Source: Xanthomonas sp.
GTDB lineage: Bacteria; Pseudomonadota; Gammaproteobacteria; Xanthomonadales; Xanthomonadaceae
Length of the DNA stretch: 55,460 nt
NCBI RefSeq assembly: GCF_017163755.1
Contig: NZ_JAFIWC010000033.1
Location: 1-55,460 of the forward strand
Direction: 5' to 3'
Both the position numbers and the translations under genes were made by a program. The notes under the pieces were generated by a model. It did no database searches, was not told where the DNA came from, and worked only from the letters and a program-made list of their open reading frames with translations. Positions 31,160 through 40,526 of this stretch are shown here, piece after piece (position 1 is the stretch's first letter; every line of letters starts with the position of its first letter).

Positions 31160-32539
31160 ATGAAACCGGGCATCACCGCCAAGCTGTTCCTCGCCATCCT
31201 GGCCGCGTGCGCGGCGGTGCTGCTGGTCAACGGCGTGGCCATGCAGCTGTTCCTGAAACGGGCGTTCCTGGACTACCTCAACGAGCAGGGCATCGAGCGG
31301 ATGATGGAAGTGATGCCGCGGGTGCGCGCCGGCTACGCCCACCATGGCAACTGGGACTTCATCCGCGACAACCCGGATGCCTGGTTCCTGCTGATGCGGC
31401 CGGAGCGAAGCGCCACGCTGGCGCCGCGCGCGCCGCCGGTGTCCGACCAGACCGGCGCGGTATTGCGCTTCGCGCTGCTGGACAGCCGCTACAAGGTCCT
31501 GATCGGCAATCCCGACGTGGATCGCAGCGACGTGATGCGCCCGGTGGTGGTGGACGGGCGGACCGTGGGCTGGATGGCGATGCGCTCGTTCGAGAAGGTC
31601 CTGGCCGTGGCCGACGCGCGCTTCTACCAGGCGCAGCTGCGCGCATGGTGGATGATCGGCACCGCCTCGGTGCTGGTCGCCGCGTTGCTCGGCTGGCTGC
31701 TGTCGCGCACGCTGCTGCGGCGCCTGCGCGGGCTCACCGGCGCCACCCACCGCCTGGCCGCCGGCGACTACGCCACGCGCATCGACGCCCGCGCGCGCGA
31801 CGAACTCGGCCAGCTGGCGCGCGACTTCAACCAGCTGGCGCAGGCGCTGGAGCACAACGAGCGCGCGCGGCGCGACTTCATGGCCGACATCTCGCACGAA
31901 CTGCGCACGCCGCTGGCGGTGCTGCGCGCCGAGCTGGAGGCGCTGCAGGACGGCATCCGCCCGTTGACGGCCGGCTCGATGGCATCGCTGCACCAGCAGG
32001 TCGGCCAGCTCGGCAAGCTGATCGAGGACCTGTACGAACTGTCGCTGACCGACGTCGGCGCGCTGGCCTACCGGCGCGCGCGGATCGACCTGGCGGTGGT
32101 GCTGGAGACCACGCTGGCCGGCATGCAGGCGCGCTTCGCCGCGGCGGGACTGGCGCTGCGCGCGCAGATCGCCGCAGGCCCGTTGCCCGTGCACGCGGAC
32201 GAACGCCGGATGCAGCAGCTGCTGGCCAACCTGCTGGAGAATTCGCTGCGCTACACCGACGCCGGCGGCCAGGTGCAGGTGCGTTGCGAGCGCGACGGAC
32301 TGCAGCTGCGGATCAGCGTCGAGGACAGCGCGCCGGGCGTGGACGCGGACAAGCTCGGGCGCCTGTTCGAGCGCTTCTACCGCGCCGAGGCCTCGCGCAA
32401 CCGCGCCAGCGGCGGCAGCGGGCTGGGCCTGTCGATCAGCCGCAACATCGTCGAGGCCCACGACGGCGACATCGTCGCCGGACCCTCGCCGCTGGGCGGC
32501 CTGCGCATCGTGCTGCGGCTGCCGGCGCTGGAGGACTGA
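31160..32539 (+). CDS. baeS: BaeS-type sensor histidine kinase
   Basis: The 459-residue kinase has transmembrane segments at about 8-28 and 163-181 around a periplasmic loop of about 130 residues. HAMP sequences follow, then the phospho-acceptor His246 in [11 protein letters not shown] and the ATP-binding motifs [11 protein letters not shown] and GSGLGLSI. It is read away from the RND operon and shares its promoter region. BaeSR systems usually sense envelope damage and induce efflux pumps, so control of the neighbouring pump is likely. The assignment rests on similarity and context. Confidence 0.85.
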   Translation: MKPGITAKLFLAILAACAAVLLVNGVAMQLFLKRAFLDYLNEQGIERMMEVMPRVRAGYAHHGNWDFIRDNPDAWFLLMRPERSATLAPRAPPVSDQTGAVLRFALLDSRYKVLIGNPDVDRSDVMRPVVVDGRTVGWMAMRSFEKVLAVADARFYQAQLRAWWMIGTASVLVAALLGWLLSRTLLRRLRGLTGATHRLAAGDYATRIDARARDELGQLARDFNQLAQALEHNERARRDFMADISHELRTPLAVLRAELEALQDGIRPLTAGSMASLHQQVGQLGKLIEDLYELSLTDVGALAYRRARIDLAVVLETTLAGMQARFAAAGLALRAQIAAGPLPVHADERRMQQLLANLLENSLRYTDAGGQVQVRCERDGLQLRISVEDSAPGVDADKLGRLFERFYRAEASRNRASGGSGLGLSISRNIVEAHDGDIVAGPSPLGGLRIVLRLPALED

Positions 32540-33225
32540 TGGACGCGGACGCCGAGCCGCTCGGACACGTCCTGATCGTCGAGGACGAGCCGCGCCTGGC
32601 CGCGGTGCTGGGCGAGTACCTGCGCGCGGCCGGCTACTCCCACGACTGGATCGCCGACGGCGCGCAGGCGCTGGGCGCGTTCCGGGCGCAGACGCCGGAC
32701 CTGGTGCTGCTGGACCTGATGCTGCCCAACCGCGACGGCCTGGAGATCTGCCGCGAGTTGCGCGGCATCAGCGCCGTGCCGGTGATCATGGTCACCGCGC
32801 GCGCCGAGGAGATCGACCGCCTGCTGGGCCTGGAGATCGGCGCCGACGACTACATCTGCAAGCCGTTCAGCCCGCGCGAGGTGGTGGCGCGGGTGCAGGC
32901 GGTGCTGCGCCGCCATCGCCACGATCCGTTCGCCGCACCGGCCTCGGGCCTGGCGATCGACGAGACCGCGTGCCGCGCCAGCGTGCACGGCCGCGACCTG
33001 GACCTGACCCAGGTCGAGTTCCGCCTGCTGCGCACGCTCGCCGCCGCGCCCGGCCGCGTGTACTCGCGCGAACAGCTGATGGACCGCCTGTACGCCGACC
33101 ACCGCATCGTCACCGACCGCACCGTCGACAGCCATGTCAAGAACCTGCGCCGCAAGCTCGCCGACGTCGGCGGCGAGGACTGGGTGCGCTCTGTGTACGG
33201 CGTGGGGTATCGGTTCGAGCTGTGA
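32539..33225 (+). CDS. baeR: BaeR-type response regulator
   Basis: A 228-residue OmpR-class regulator. The receiver domain has Asp59 in [11 protein letters not shown] and the lysine of ICKPFSP; the winged helix contains [15 protein letters not shown]. Its ATG overlaps the kinase stop (TGATG), so the pair is coupled in kinase-first order, as in E. coli baeSR. It probably regulates the divergent RND efflux operon. Confidence 0.88.
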   Translation: MDADAEPLGHVLIVEDEPRLAAVLGEYLRAAGYSHDWIADGAQALGAFRAQTPDLVLLDLMLPNRDGLEICRELRGISAVPVIMVTARAEEIDRLLGLEIGADDYICKPFSPREVVARVQAVLRRHRHDPFAAPASGLAIDETACRASVHGRDLDLTQVEFRLLRTLAAAPGRVYSREQLMDRLYADHRIVTDRTVDSHVKNLRRKLADVGGEDWVRSVYGVGYRFEL

Positions 33226-33280
33226 CCTGAGCTCGCCGATGGGCGCAGGCGCCCCGTCGCTGCACCGAGCGCAGCGCTCG

Positions 33281-33317
33281 CGAGTCCCGAGTCCCGAGTC
33301 CCGAGTCCCGAGTCCCC
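33281..33317. repeat. Short tandem repeat GAGTCCC
   Basis: About four and a half copies of the 8-base unit CGAGTCCC lie between the convergent baeR and purU genes. The related G-rich pattern (GGGATTGGGGATT) appears at several other intergenic sites in the window, so it is a scattered low-complexity element and not a gene-specific signal. Length may vary between strains. Confidence 0.85.
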
Positions 33318-33321
33318 AGGA

Positions 33322-34173
33322 TCAGCGAAACACCACCGTGCGATGCCCGTTGAGCAGGATGCGGTGCTCCACGTGGCGGCGCACCGCGCGCGCCAGCACC
33401 TGCGATTCGATGTCGCTGCCCAGCCGCACCAGTTCGCGCGGGGTCATGGCGTGGTCCACGCGGGCCACGTCCTGCTCGATGATCGGGCCTTCGTCCAGAT
33501 CGCCGGTGACGTAGTGCGCGGTGGCGCCGATGATCTTGACCCCGCGCGCGTGCGCCTGGTGGTACGGCTGCGAGCCCTTGAAGCTGGGCAGGAAGCTGTG
33601 GTGGATGTTGATCGCGCGCCCCGCCAGCGCCTGGCACAGCGTGGGCGACAGGATCTGCATGTAGCGCGCCAGCACCACCAGGTCGATGCGCTCGCGCTCG
33701 ACCAGCGCCAGCAGCTGCGCTTCCTGCGCGTCGCGGTTGCCGGCATGCACCGGCAGGTGGTGGAACGGCACGCCGTAGGACGCGGCCAGCGGCGCGAAAT
33801 CGGCGTGGTTGGAGGCGACCGCGGCGATGTCCACGCGCAGTTGCCGGCTGTGCGCGCGGAACAGCAGGTCGTTGAGGCAATGGCCCTGCTTGCTGACCAG
33901 CACCAGCAGCCGCGCGCGGCGCCGCGCATCGTGCAGCTGCCAGTCCATCGCGTAGTCGGCGGCCAGCGGCGCCAGTTGCGCCTGCAGCGCATCGACGGTG
34001 CCGGCCGCCGGCGCGTCGAAGTGCACGCGCAGGAAGAAGCGCCCGCTCTCCTCGTCGCCGAACTGCTGCGCGTCGAGGATGTTGCAGCCGTGCTCGAACA
34101 GCAGGCCGCTGACGCGGTAGACGATGCCGGTACGGTCCGGGCAGGACAGGGTCAGGATGTGGTCGGGGCGCAT
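33322..34173 (-). CDS. purU: Formyltetrahydrofolate deformylase
   Basis: PurU hydrolyses 10-formyl-THF to formate and THF, balancing one-carbon pools for purine synthesis. The 283-residue protein has an N-terminal ACT domain (LTLSCPDRTGIVYRVSG, 8-24) and a formyltransferase-type domain with the motifs INIHHSFLPSF and GATAHYVT plus the following Asp. The ATG at 34173 gives the expected N-terminus. Confidence 0.97.
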   Translation of the reverse strand: MRPDHILTLSCPDRTGIVYRVSGLLFEHGCNILDAQQFGDEESGRFFLRVHFDAPAAGTVDALQAQLAPLAADYAMDWQLHDARRRARLLVLVSKQGHCLNDLLFRAHSRQLRVDIAAVASNHADFAPLAASYGVPFHHLPVHAGNRDAQEAQLLALVERERIDLVVLARYMQILSPTLCQALAGRAINIHHSFLPSFKGSQPYHQAHARGVKIIGATAHYVTGDLDEGPIIEQDVARVDHAMTPRELVRLGSDIESQVLARAVRRHVEHRILLNGHRTVVFR

Positions 34174-34553
34174 CGGGGCAATGATAGGGGAAGCGGCGGG
34201 ACTGGGGACTGGGGATTGGGGATTGGGGACCCGGGACCCGGGACTCGATGCAGGGTGCGGAACGCGGGACGTGGCGTCGAGGCATGGCGGCATCGACGGC
34301 GGCTTAGGTCCCCTGCTCCGCGATCGCAATGGGCTGGGCGCGCCTGCTGAACGCGTGGACTGCCGTCGTGCCGGGGCGCGCTTCGTCGACTCCGCCCCCC
34401 CCTTCCGGCCGGCTCGGCACTTCGGCCGGCGCGAGAGCCACGCCGTGCGCGCAGCGGCTGCGGCATGTCCAACGGCGCAGCGCCCTGCGCGATGCACGAT
34501 GCGCGCGCTTGCAGCGCGCACACCGCTCCGCGACCGCAGCGGCGACGCCGCGC
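34174..34553. other. Intergenic stretch with G-rich repeats, no gene seen
   Basis: The first part (about 34196-34254) is a run of GGGGACT/GGGGATT/GGGACCC units related to the tandem repeat at 33281. The remainder is GC-rich with a possible hairpin (CCGGCCG ... CGGCCGG near 34405). No open frame here looks like a protein, and I see no RNA gene. Confidence 0.6.
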
Positions 34554-35459
34554 TCACTCTTCGCCGAAGTGCTCGCGGTACACCGTCACCAGCCAGTCGA
34601 TGAACACCCGCAGTCGCGGCGAGGACTGGCGGTGCTGCGGATACAGCACCGACACCGGCATCGGCGGCGAAGTCCATTCCGGCAGCAGCTGCACCAGGCT
34701 TCCGTCGCGCAGGTAGTCCTCCACCCCCATGCGCGGGATCTGGATCACGCCGTATCCGTGCAGCGCGCAGGTGATGTAGGACTGGGCGTCGTTGACCGAT
34801 ATCCATCCTTCCGGTTCCACCTCGTACACCTGGCCGTCGACCATGAACTCGAACGGGTAGTCGATGTCGTGGCTGCTGGCGAAGAAGCGCACCGCGCGGT
34901 GCCGCGCCAGATGGTCCGGATGCAGCGGCACGCCGTGCGCGGCGAGATAGGCCGGGCTGGCGCAGACCACTTCGTGCAGCGTGGCCAGCCGCCGCGCCAC
35001 CAGCGACGAATCGCGCGGCCGGCCGGAGCGGATCGCGCAGTCCACGCCTTCGCGCACCAGGTCCACCAGCCGGTCGCCGCTGCCGATCGCCAGCCGGATG
35101 TGCGGGTAGCGCGCGTGGAACTCGCCGAGGCGCGGCAGCACCACGCGCACCGCGTGGCTGCCGTGCATGTCCACCCGCAGCAGGCCGCGCGGGCTGGCCG
35201 CGGCCTGGCGCAGCGTGCCTTCGGCGTCGTCCACCTCGGCCAGGATGTGCAGGCAGCGCTCGTAGAACGCCTGCCCGTCCACGGTGGTGCGGACCTGCCG
35301 CGTGGTGCGCTCCAGCAGCCGCGCCTGCAGCCGCGCTTCCAGCTGCTTGATCGCGTGGGTGGCGGTGGCGCGCGGCAGTTCCAGTTCGGCGGCGGCGCGG
35401 GTGAAGCTGCCGAGCTCGACGATCCGGGTGAACAGGCGCAGGGAATCGAAGCGGTCCAT
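34554..35459 (-). CDS. LysR-family transcriptional regulator
   Basis: A 301-residue regulator. The N-terminal winged helix (FDSLRLFTRIVELGSFTRAA) starts at once after MDR, and the periplasmic-binding-like effector domain spans about 90-295 (HGYGVIQIPRMG). It is divergent from the SDR operon with a 121-base gap, the usual arrangement for LysR control of the adjacent operon. The ATG at 35459 is the family-typical start; an upstream in-frame ATG adds 16 unlikely residues. Confidence 0.92.
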   Translation of the reverse strand: MDRFDSLRLFTRIVELGSFTRAAAELELPRATATHAIKQLEARLQARLLERTTRQVRTTVDGQAFYERCLHILAEVDDAEGTLRQAAASPRGLLRVDMHGSHAVRVVLPRLGEFHARYPHIRLAIGSGDRLVDLVREGVDCAIRSGRPRDSSLVARRLATLHEVVCASPAYLAAHGVPLHPDHLARHRAVRFFASSHDIDYPFEFMVDGQVYEVEPEGWISVNDAQSYITCALHGYGVIQIPRMGVEDYLRDGSLVQLLPEWTSPPMPVSVLYPQHRQSSPRLRVFIDWLVTVYREHFGEE

Positions 35460-35580
35460 GCCGGCATTGTTGGCCGATATTGGATTGTTTTGCCAGTTCC
35501 GATGCATTTATCCACAAGCGGCCAACACCAAGAATGCTCCTCACGCCATCGCCCCGCGACGGCCTCACAGGAGCCTTCCG

Positions 35581-36330
35581 ATGAACGACACCGCTTCCTC
35601 CCCACGCAAGACCGCGCTGGTCACCGGCGCTTCCCGCGGCATCGGCCGCGCCATCGCCCTGCGGCTGGCAGGCGACGGATTCGACGTGGTGGTCAACTAC
35701 GCCGGCAACGCCGCCAGCGCCGAGGCCACGGTGCAGGCGATCGCCGAGGCCGGCGGGCGCGCCGTCGCGATTCAGGCCGACGTGGCCGACGCGCAGGCCG
35801 TGGCCAGGCTGTTCGACGGCGCCGCGCAGGCGTTCGGCCGCATCGACGTGGTGGTCAACAGCGCCGGCGTGATGCCGCTCGCGCCGGTCGCCGAGAGCAG
35901 CCTGGACGACTTCGACAAGGTCATCGCCACCAACCTGCGCGGCACCTTCCTGGTGCTCGCCCAGGCCGCCAAGCGCCTGGGCGAAGGCGGCCGCATCGTC
36001 GCGCTGTCGACCAGCGTCATCGCCAAGTCCTTCCCCGGCTACGGCCCGTACATCGCCTCCAAGGCCGGCGTCGAAGGGCTGGTGCGGGTGCTCGCCAACG
36101 AACTGCGCGGACGCGGCATCACCGTCAACGCGGTCGCCCCCGGTCCGGTCGGCACCGAGCTGTTCCTCAAGGGCAAGAGCCAGGAGCAGATCGAGCAGAG
36201 CGCTAGGCTGGCGCCGCTGGAGCGGCTGGGCACGCCCGAGGACATCGCCGCGGTGGTCGCCTTCCTCGCCGGCGCCGACGGCGGCTGGGTCAACGCGCAG
36301 GTGCTGCGCGCCAACGGCGGCTTCGCTTGA
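35581..36330 (+). CDS. Short-chain dehydrogenase/reductase
   Basis: A 249-residue classical SDR. It has the cofactor motif TGASRGIG (16-23), NSAG, and the catalytic YIASK preceded by a serine in ALSTSV. The C-terminal LRANGGFA end is usual for FabG-like enzymes. AGGAG precedes the ATG. It heads an operon of four genes under the divergent LysR regulator. The substrate is unknown. Confidence 0.93.
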   Translation: MNDTASSPRKTALVTGASRGIGRAIALRLAGDGFDVVVNYAGNAASAEATVQAIAEAGGRAVAIQADVADAQAVARLFDGAAQAFGRIDVVVNSAGVMPLAPVAESSLDDFDKVIATNLRGTFLVLAQAAKRLGEGGRIVALSTSVIAKSFPGYGPYIASKAGVEGLVRVLANELRGRGITVNAVAPGPVGTELFLKGKSQEQIEQSARLAPLERLGTPEDIAAVVAFLAGADGGWVNAQVLRANGGFA

Positions 36331-36397
36331 GATCCCGCGCCGTCCCGCGCCATCGCAGGGCGGCGCCCGCGCCGCCTGGCCCTACCGGAGAACAGCC

Positions 36398-37330
36398 ATG
36401 AACCGCGATACCCCGAAGATCATCCTCATCACCGGCGCGTCCAGCGGCTTCGGCGCGCTGGGCGCACGCGCGCTGGCCCAGGCCGGGCACATCGTCTACG
36501 CCAGCATGCGCGACACCGCCGGCCGCAACGCGGCGCAGGTCGCCGCGGCCGCCGACTATGCGCGCAGCCACGGCGTGGACCTGCGCACGCTGGAACTGGA
36601 CGTGCTGTCGCAGGCCTCGGCCGACGCGGCGGTCGCCAAGGTGCTCGCCGAGGCCGGGCGCCTGGACGTGCTCGTGCACAACGCCGGGCACATGGTGTTC
36701 GGCCCGGCCGAGGCATTCCTGCCCGAGCAGTACGCGCAGCAGTACGACGTCAACGTGCTCGGCACGCAGCGGGTCAACCGCGCCGCGCTGCCGGCGTTGC
36801 GCCGGCAGGGCCGCGGCCTGCTGCTGTGGGTCGGCAGCAGCAGCACGCGCGGCGGCACCCCGCCGTTGCTCGCGCCCTACTTCGCAGCCAAGGCGGCGAT
36901 GGACGCGCTGGCGGTGAGCTATGCCGCCGAGCTGGCGCGCTGGGGCATCGAGAGCAGCATCCTGGTCCCGGGCGCGTTCACCCACGGCACCCGCCACTTC
37001 GCCCATGCCGGCACCCCGGACGACGCCGAACGCGCGCACGCCTATGCGCACGGCGCCAGCGCCGGGCTGGCCGAACAGGCGCAGTCCGGGCTGGCGGCCT
37101 GCGTCCCGGACGACGCCGACGTGGCCGAGGTGGCGCGGGCGATGGTCGCGATCGTGGACGCGCCGCACGGCAAGCGCCCGTTCCGCGTGCACGTGGACCC
37201 GGCCGACGACGGCGCGGCGGTGGTCAACGCGGTCGCCGACCGGGTGCGCAGCGAATTCCTGCGCCGCATCGGCCTGGGCGACCTGCTCGCGCCGCGCATG
37301 GCCGCCGAGGAGGTGTCCCATGGCCGCTGA
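36398..37330 (+). CDS. Second SDR-family oxidoreductase
   Basis: A 310-residue SDR with TGASSGFG near 11-18, NAGH, and the catalytic YFAAK motif; a serine-rich stretch (VGSSST) provides the active-site serine. It is longer than the first SDR at its C-terminus, which is typical for the retinol-dehydrogenase-like branch. GGAG lies before the ATG. Its last 11 bases overlap the next gene. Confidence 0.93.
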   Translation: MNRDTPKIILITGASSGFGALGARALAQAGHIVYASMRDTAGRNAAQVAAAADYARSHGVDLRTLELDVLSQASADAAVAKVLAEAGRLDVLVHNAGHMVFGPAEAFLPEQYAQQYDVNVLGTQRVNRAALPALRRQGRGLLLWVGSSSTRGGTPPLLAPYFAAKAAMDALAVSYAAELARWGIESSILVPGAFTHGTRHFAHAGTPDDAERAHAYAHGASAGLAEQAQSGLAACVPDDADVAEVARAMVAIVDAPHGKRPFRVHVDPADDGAAVVNAVADRVRSEFLRRIGLGDLLAPRMAAEEVSHGR

Positions 37331-37805
37331 CGGCAAGCCCGGTCTGGGCCTGAACGCCGCCGAGTCGGCGGTGGCCGCCACCGCCGCGGCGCTGGCGGCG
37401 CTGGTGCTGGAGGTCCCGGTGTGGGCGATGTTCATCGGCTGGATCGCCTACTTCACCCGCGCCCCGAGCCTGCGCCAGGGCGCGGTCAACTTCGCCTGCG
37501 TGCTCGGCGGCCTGCTGCTCGGCATCGCCGCCTCGCTGGCGATCGCCGCGCTGGCGCCGCTGCTCGGCGCCGCGACGCTGCCGCTGGTGGTGTTCGTGGT
37601 GTCGTTGCTGGTGCTGTCGATGGCGCGCGTGCCGGTGTTCAACAACCTGCTCGGCTTCTTCCTCGGGCTGGTCAGCTGGTTCGCCGCGCACCAGCCGCCG
37701 TCGGTGGCGCTGTTCGCCGAACTGGCGCTGGCGGCGCTGCTCGGCTCGACTGCCGGCTGGATCGCCGCCGGCCTGCACCGGCGCGCCGCGCGGGGCGCGG
37801 CATGA
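37320..37805 (+). CDS. DUF1097-type membrane protein
   Basis: A 161-residue protein with about five transmembrane helices and the pattern VPVWAMFIGWIAYFTR followed by GGLLLGIAAS, as in DUF1097 (E. coli YcdZ type) proteins. These are inner-membrane proteins of unknown function. The start at 37320 overlaps the SDR end, and its stop overlaps the DoxX start (ATGA), so the three are coupled. Confidence 0.8.
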   Translation: MAADGKPGLGLNAAESAVAATAAALAALVLEVPVWAMFIGWIAYFTRAPSLRQGAVNFACVLGGLLLGIAASLAIAALAPLLGAATLPLVVFVVSLLVLSMARVPVFNNLLGFFLGLVSWFAAHQPPSVALFAELALAALLGSTAGWIAAGLHRRAARGAA

Positions 37806-38269
37806 ACCGCGCGCCGGGCGCAGCGCGCGCATGGCGCGAGCCTGCGGCCTATGCGCTGCTGCGCGGCGGCTTCGGCGTGCTGCTGATGACCCATGGCCTG
37901 CCCAAGCTGCTCGGCACCGCGCACGGTTCGATGGCCGATCCGATGGGCAGTTCGATCCGCCTGATCGAGCACACGCTGCACCTGCCCGCCGCGCCGCTGC
38001 TGGCCGGGCTGGTGGCGCTGCTGGAAGCCGGCGGCGGGCTGCTGCTGGCGCTGGGCGTGGCCACCCGCCCACTCGCCGCGCTGGTGACGGTGCAGATGAT
38101 CGCGATCTGCGTCGCGCTGGGTCCGACCTGGGTCTGGATCGACCGCGGCATCGAATTCCCGGCGCTGATGGCGCTGCTGGCGCTGTACCTGGCGGTGCGC
38201 GGCGGCGGTGCATGGTCGCTGGCGGCGGCATGGCGCCGGCGCGGCGACGGCCACGCGCGCGCCAGCTGA
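37802..38269 (+). CDS. DoxX-family membrane protein
   Basis: A 155-residue protein with four predicted helices. It has the DoxX signature (LLRGGFGVLLMTHGLPKLLG near 19-38, then LVALLEAGGGLLLALGVATR). DoxX relatives are often linked to oxidoreductases and thiol redox. Here it ends the SDR operon. A GC hairpin (38276-38290) lies between its stop and the convergent dehydrogenase gene. Confidence 0.87.
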   Translation: MNRAPGAARAWREPAAYALLRGGFGVLLMTHGLPKLLGTAHGSMADPMGSSIRLIEHTLHLPAAPLLAGLVALLEAGGGLLLALGVATRPLAALVTVQMIAICVALGPTWVWIDRGIEFPALMALLALYLAVRGGGAWSLAAAWRRRGDGHARAS

Positions 38270-38302
38270 TCCGGCCACGCGCGCCGCGTGCGTGCCGGGC
38301 GC

Positions 38303-39178
38303 TCAGCCCTGCCCGGCGCGGCGCGCGGCGACCTTGGCCAGCGCCGACCAGTCCAGTTCGCCGTCGCCGTGCGCGATCGCGTCGAGGAACTGGTCGCGCA
38401 GCACCGCGGCCAGCGGCATCGGCACGTGCCGGGTCTCGCCGGCGTTCAGCGCCAGGCGCACGTCCTTCAGCCCCAGCGTGGTCTTGAAGCCGGCCGGGCT
38501 GTAGCGCTGCTGCGCGATCATGCCGCCGTAGTTCTGGTAGGCCGGCGCGGCGAACAAGGTGCTGCCCAGCATGCCCAGGAACTCGGCCGCGTCCACGCCA
38601 TGGCCGCGCACCAGCGCCGAGGCCTCGGCCATCGTGCCGATCGCGCTGGCCAGGCACAGGTTGGCGGCCAGCTTGACCGCATTGGCCTGCTCCGGCGCCG
38701 CGCCGAAATACCACGTCTTGCGCCCGATCACGTCCAGCAGCGGCTGCACCTGCGCCAGCGCGGCGGCGTGGCCGGCGGCCAGGATGTTCAGCTGCCCGGC
38801 TTCGGCCACGTCGCTGCGTCCCAGCACCGGCGCGGCCACATAGGCCACGCCGCGCTCGGCGTGCAGCGCGCTCAGTTCGCGCGCCAGCGCCACCGAGATC
38901 GTCGCCAGGTTGACGTGCACGCTGCCGGCGGCCAGCGCGTCCAGGGCGCCGCGGTCGAGCAGGGTCTCGCGCACCGCCGCGTCGTCGGCCAGCATCGAGA
39001 ACAGGATCGGGCCGCGCACCGCCGCGGCCGGGCTATCGGCCCGCTGCGCGCCGGCCTCGGCCAGCGCCTGCGCCGGCGCGGCGCTGCGGTTCCATACGCA
39101 CACGGCGTGGCCGGCGCGAAGCAGGTTGTAGGCGATCGGCCGGCCCATCGTGCCCAGGCCCAGAAATCCGATGGTCAT
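38303..39178 (-). CDS. 3-hydroxyisobutyrate dehydrogenase-family NAD(P) oxidoreductase
   Basis: The 291-residue protein starts with the Rossmann motif MTIGFLGLGTMGRP. It has the substrate region APVLGRSDVAEAGQL and the catalytic lysine segment AVKLAANLCLAS (about 175). Members reduce or oxidise beta-hydroxyacids or imines; the substrate is open. It follows the Old Yellow Enzyme gene by 38 bases and is probably in one operon with it. Confidence 0.92.
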   Translation of the reverse strand: MTIGFLGLGTMGRPIAYNLLRAGHAVCVWNRSAAPAQALAEAGAQRADSPAAAVRGPILFSMLADDAAVRETLLDRGALDALAAGSVHVNLATISVALARELSALHAERGVAYVAAPVLGRSDVAEAGQLNILAAGHAAALAQVQPLLDVIGRKTWYFGAAPEQANAVKLAANLCLASAIGTMAEASALVRGHGVDAAEFLGMLGSTLFAAPAYQNYGGMIAQQRYSPAGFKTTLGLKDVRLALNAGETRHVPMPLAAVLRDQFLDAIAHGDGELDWSALAKVAARRAGQG

Positions 39179-39216
39179 GCGCGAAACTCCTTGTACGGGT
39201 GCGGCAAGGGCGAACG

Positions 39217-40314
39217 TCAGGCGTCGAACAGGCCGCGCGCCGAGCGCGGCTCGCAGCGCAGGTATTGCGGCGCCGGGCGCAGCCTGGCGCCCAGCGCGGC
39301 GGCGGCGTGCCACGGCCAGCGTGGATCGTAGAGGATGCCGCGGGCCAGCGCGACGGCGTCGGCGCGGCCTTCGGCGAGGATCGCCTCGGCCTGCTGCGGC
39401 TCGGTGATCAGCCCTACCGCGATCACCGGCATCGACGTCTGGCGGCGGATCGCCTCGGCCTGCGGCACCTGGTAGCCGGGCGCCAGCGCGATCTGCTGGT
39501 GGCGGTCCAGCCCGCCGCTGGACGCATGCAGGTAGTCGCAGCCCTGCGCCTGCAGCGCCTGCGCCAGCGCGATGCTCTGCGCCACGTCCCAGCCGCCGTC
39601 GACCCAGTCGGTGGTGGAGATGCGCACGCCCACCGCGATCCGCGGCGACACCGCCGCGCGCACCGCCGCGTGCACGCGCAGCAGCAGGCGCATGCGGTTG
39701 TCCAGGCTGCCGCCGTAGTCGTCGTCGCGCCGGTTGCTCAGCGGCGACAGGAACTGGTGCAGCAGGTAACCATGCGCGGCGTGCAGTTCGATCAGCTCGA
39801 AACCCAGCCGCTCGGCGCGGCGCGCCGACGCGACGAAGGCCTGGACGATCGCCTCGATGCCGGCCAGGTCCAGCGCCTGCGGCGGCGGGCCGTCTTCGGC
39901 AAAGGCCTGCGCCGACGGCGCCACGGTCTGCCAGCCGTTGGGCTGGTCGGGCGCGATCGCGCCGCCGCCGTCCCACGGCCGGTGCGTGGACGCCTTGCGC
40001 CCGGCATGCGCCAGCTGGATGCCCAACGGCATCGGCGACCAGCGCCGCACCGACCCCAGCACCGCGCGCAGCGCCGCCTCGGTGGCGTCGTCCCACAGGC
40101 CCAGGTCGGCGTAGCTGATGCGCCCGCGCGGCTCCACCGCGGTGGCTTCCAGGATCATCAGCCCGGCGCCGGACTGCGCCAGCTGGCCGAGGTGGATGGT
40201 GTGCCAGTCGCTGGCCTTGCCGTCTTCGGCGGAGTACTGGCACATCGGCGCGATCACGATGCGGTTGGACAACGACAGCGGCCCCAGGGCGAGGGGCGAG
40301 AACAGGTGGCTCAA
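39217..40314 (-). CDS. NADH:flavin oxidoreductase (Old Yellow Enzyme, YqjM-like)
   Basis: An FMN ene-reductase of the YqjM class. It has IVIAPMCQYSAEDG near the N-terminus, including the class-specific Cys, the substrate-binding HAGRK, and HAAHGYLLHQFLSPLSNRR. The chosen start is a TTG at 40314 with GGAA upstream, because the family begins LSHLFSPL. A longer version starting at the ATG at 40365 adds 17 residues and cannot be excluded. It likely acts with the neighbouring dehydrogenase in detoxifying unsaturated carbonyls, which is an inference. Confidence 0.92.
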   Translation of the reverse strand: MSHLFSPLALGPLSLSNRIVIAPMCQYSAEDGKASDWHTIHLGQLAQSGAGLMILEATAVEPRGRISYADLGLWDDATEAALRAVLGSVRRWSPMPLGIQLAHAGRKASTHRPWDGGGAIAPDQPNGWQTVAPSAQAFAEDGPPPQALDLAGIEAIVQAFVASARRAERLGFELIELHAAHGYLLHQFLSPLSNRRDDDYGGSLDNRMRLLLRVHAAVRAAVSPRIAVGVRISTTDWVDGGWDVAQSIALAQALQAQGCDYLHASSGGLDRHQQIALAPGYQVPQAEAIRRQTSMPVIAVGLITEPQQAEAILAEGRADAVALARGILYDPRWPWHAAAALGARLRPAPQYLRCEPRSARGLFDA

Positions 40315-40526
40315 GGTGGCGTTCCGCGGGGGGCGCCCGCGCGTGCGGGCAATGCGCCATTGCACTGCGGGCGCGCGCGCCGATCAACCACCGCCAGTGG
40401 ATCAGTGCGTTTGTGCGCGCACCGAAAACGCGTGGCGCAACGCACGCACTTCGCGCATCCGCCTGTCGGGCAGCGCACGCGGGTAACGCCCTTTTTGCGG
40501 CGTCCGCCCCGGCGGCGATCGCCGCG

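Noticed and set aside
34174-34553. Possible small gene before the LysR regulator
   Set aside because: Candidate frames on both strands are Arg/Ala-rich, have no ribosome site and include repeat DNA.
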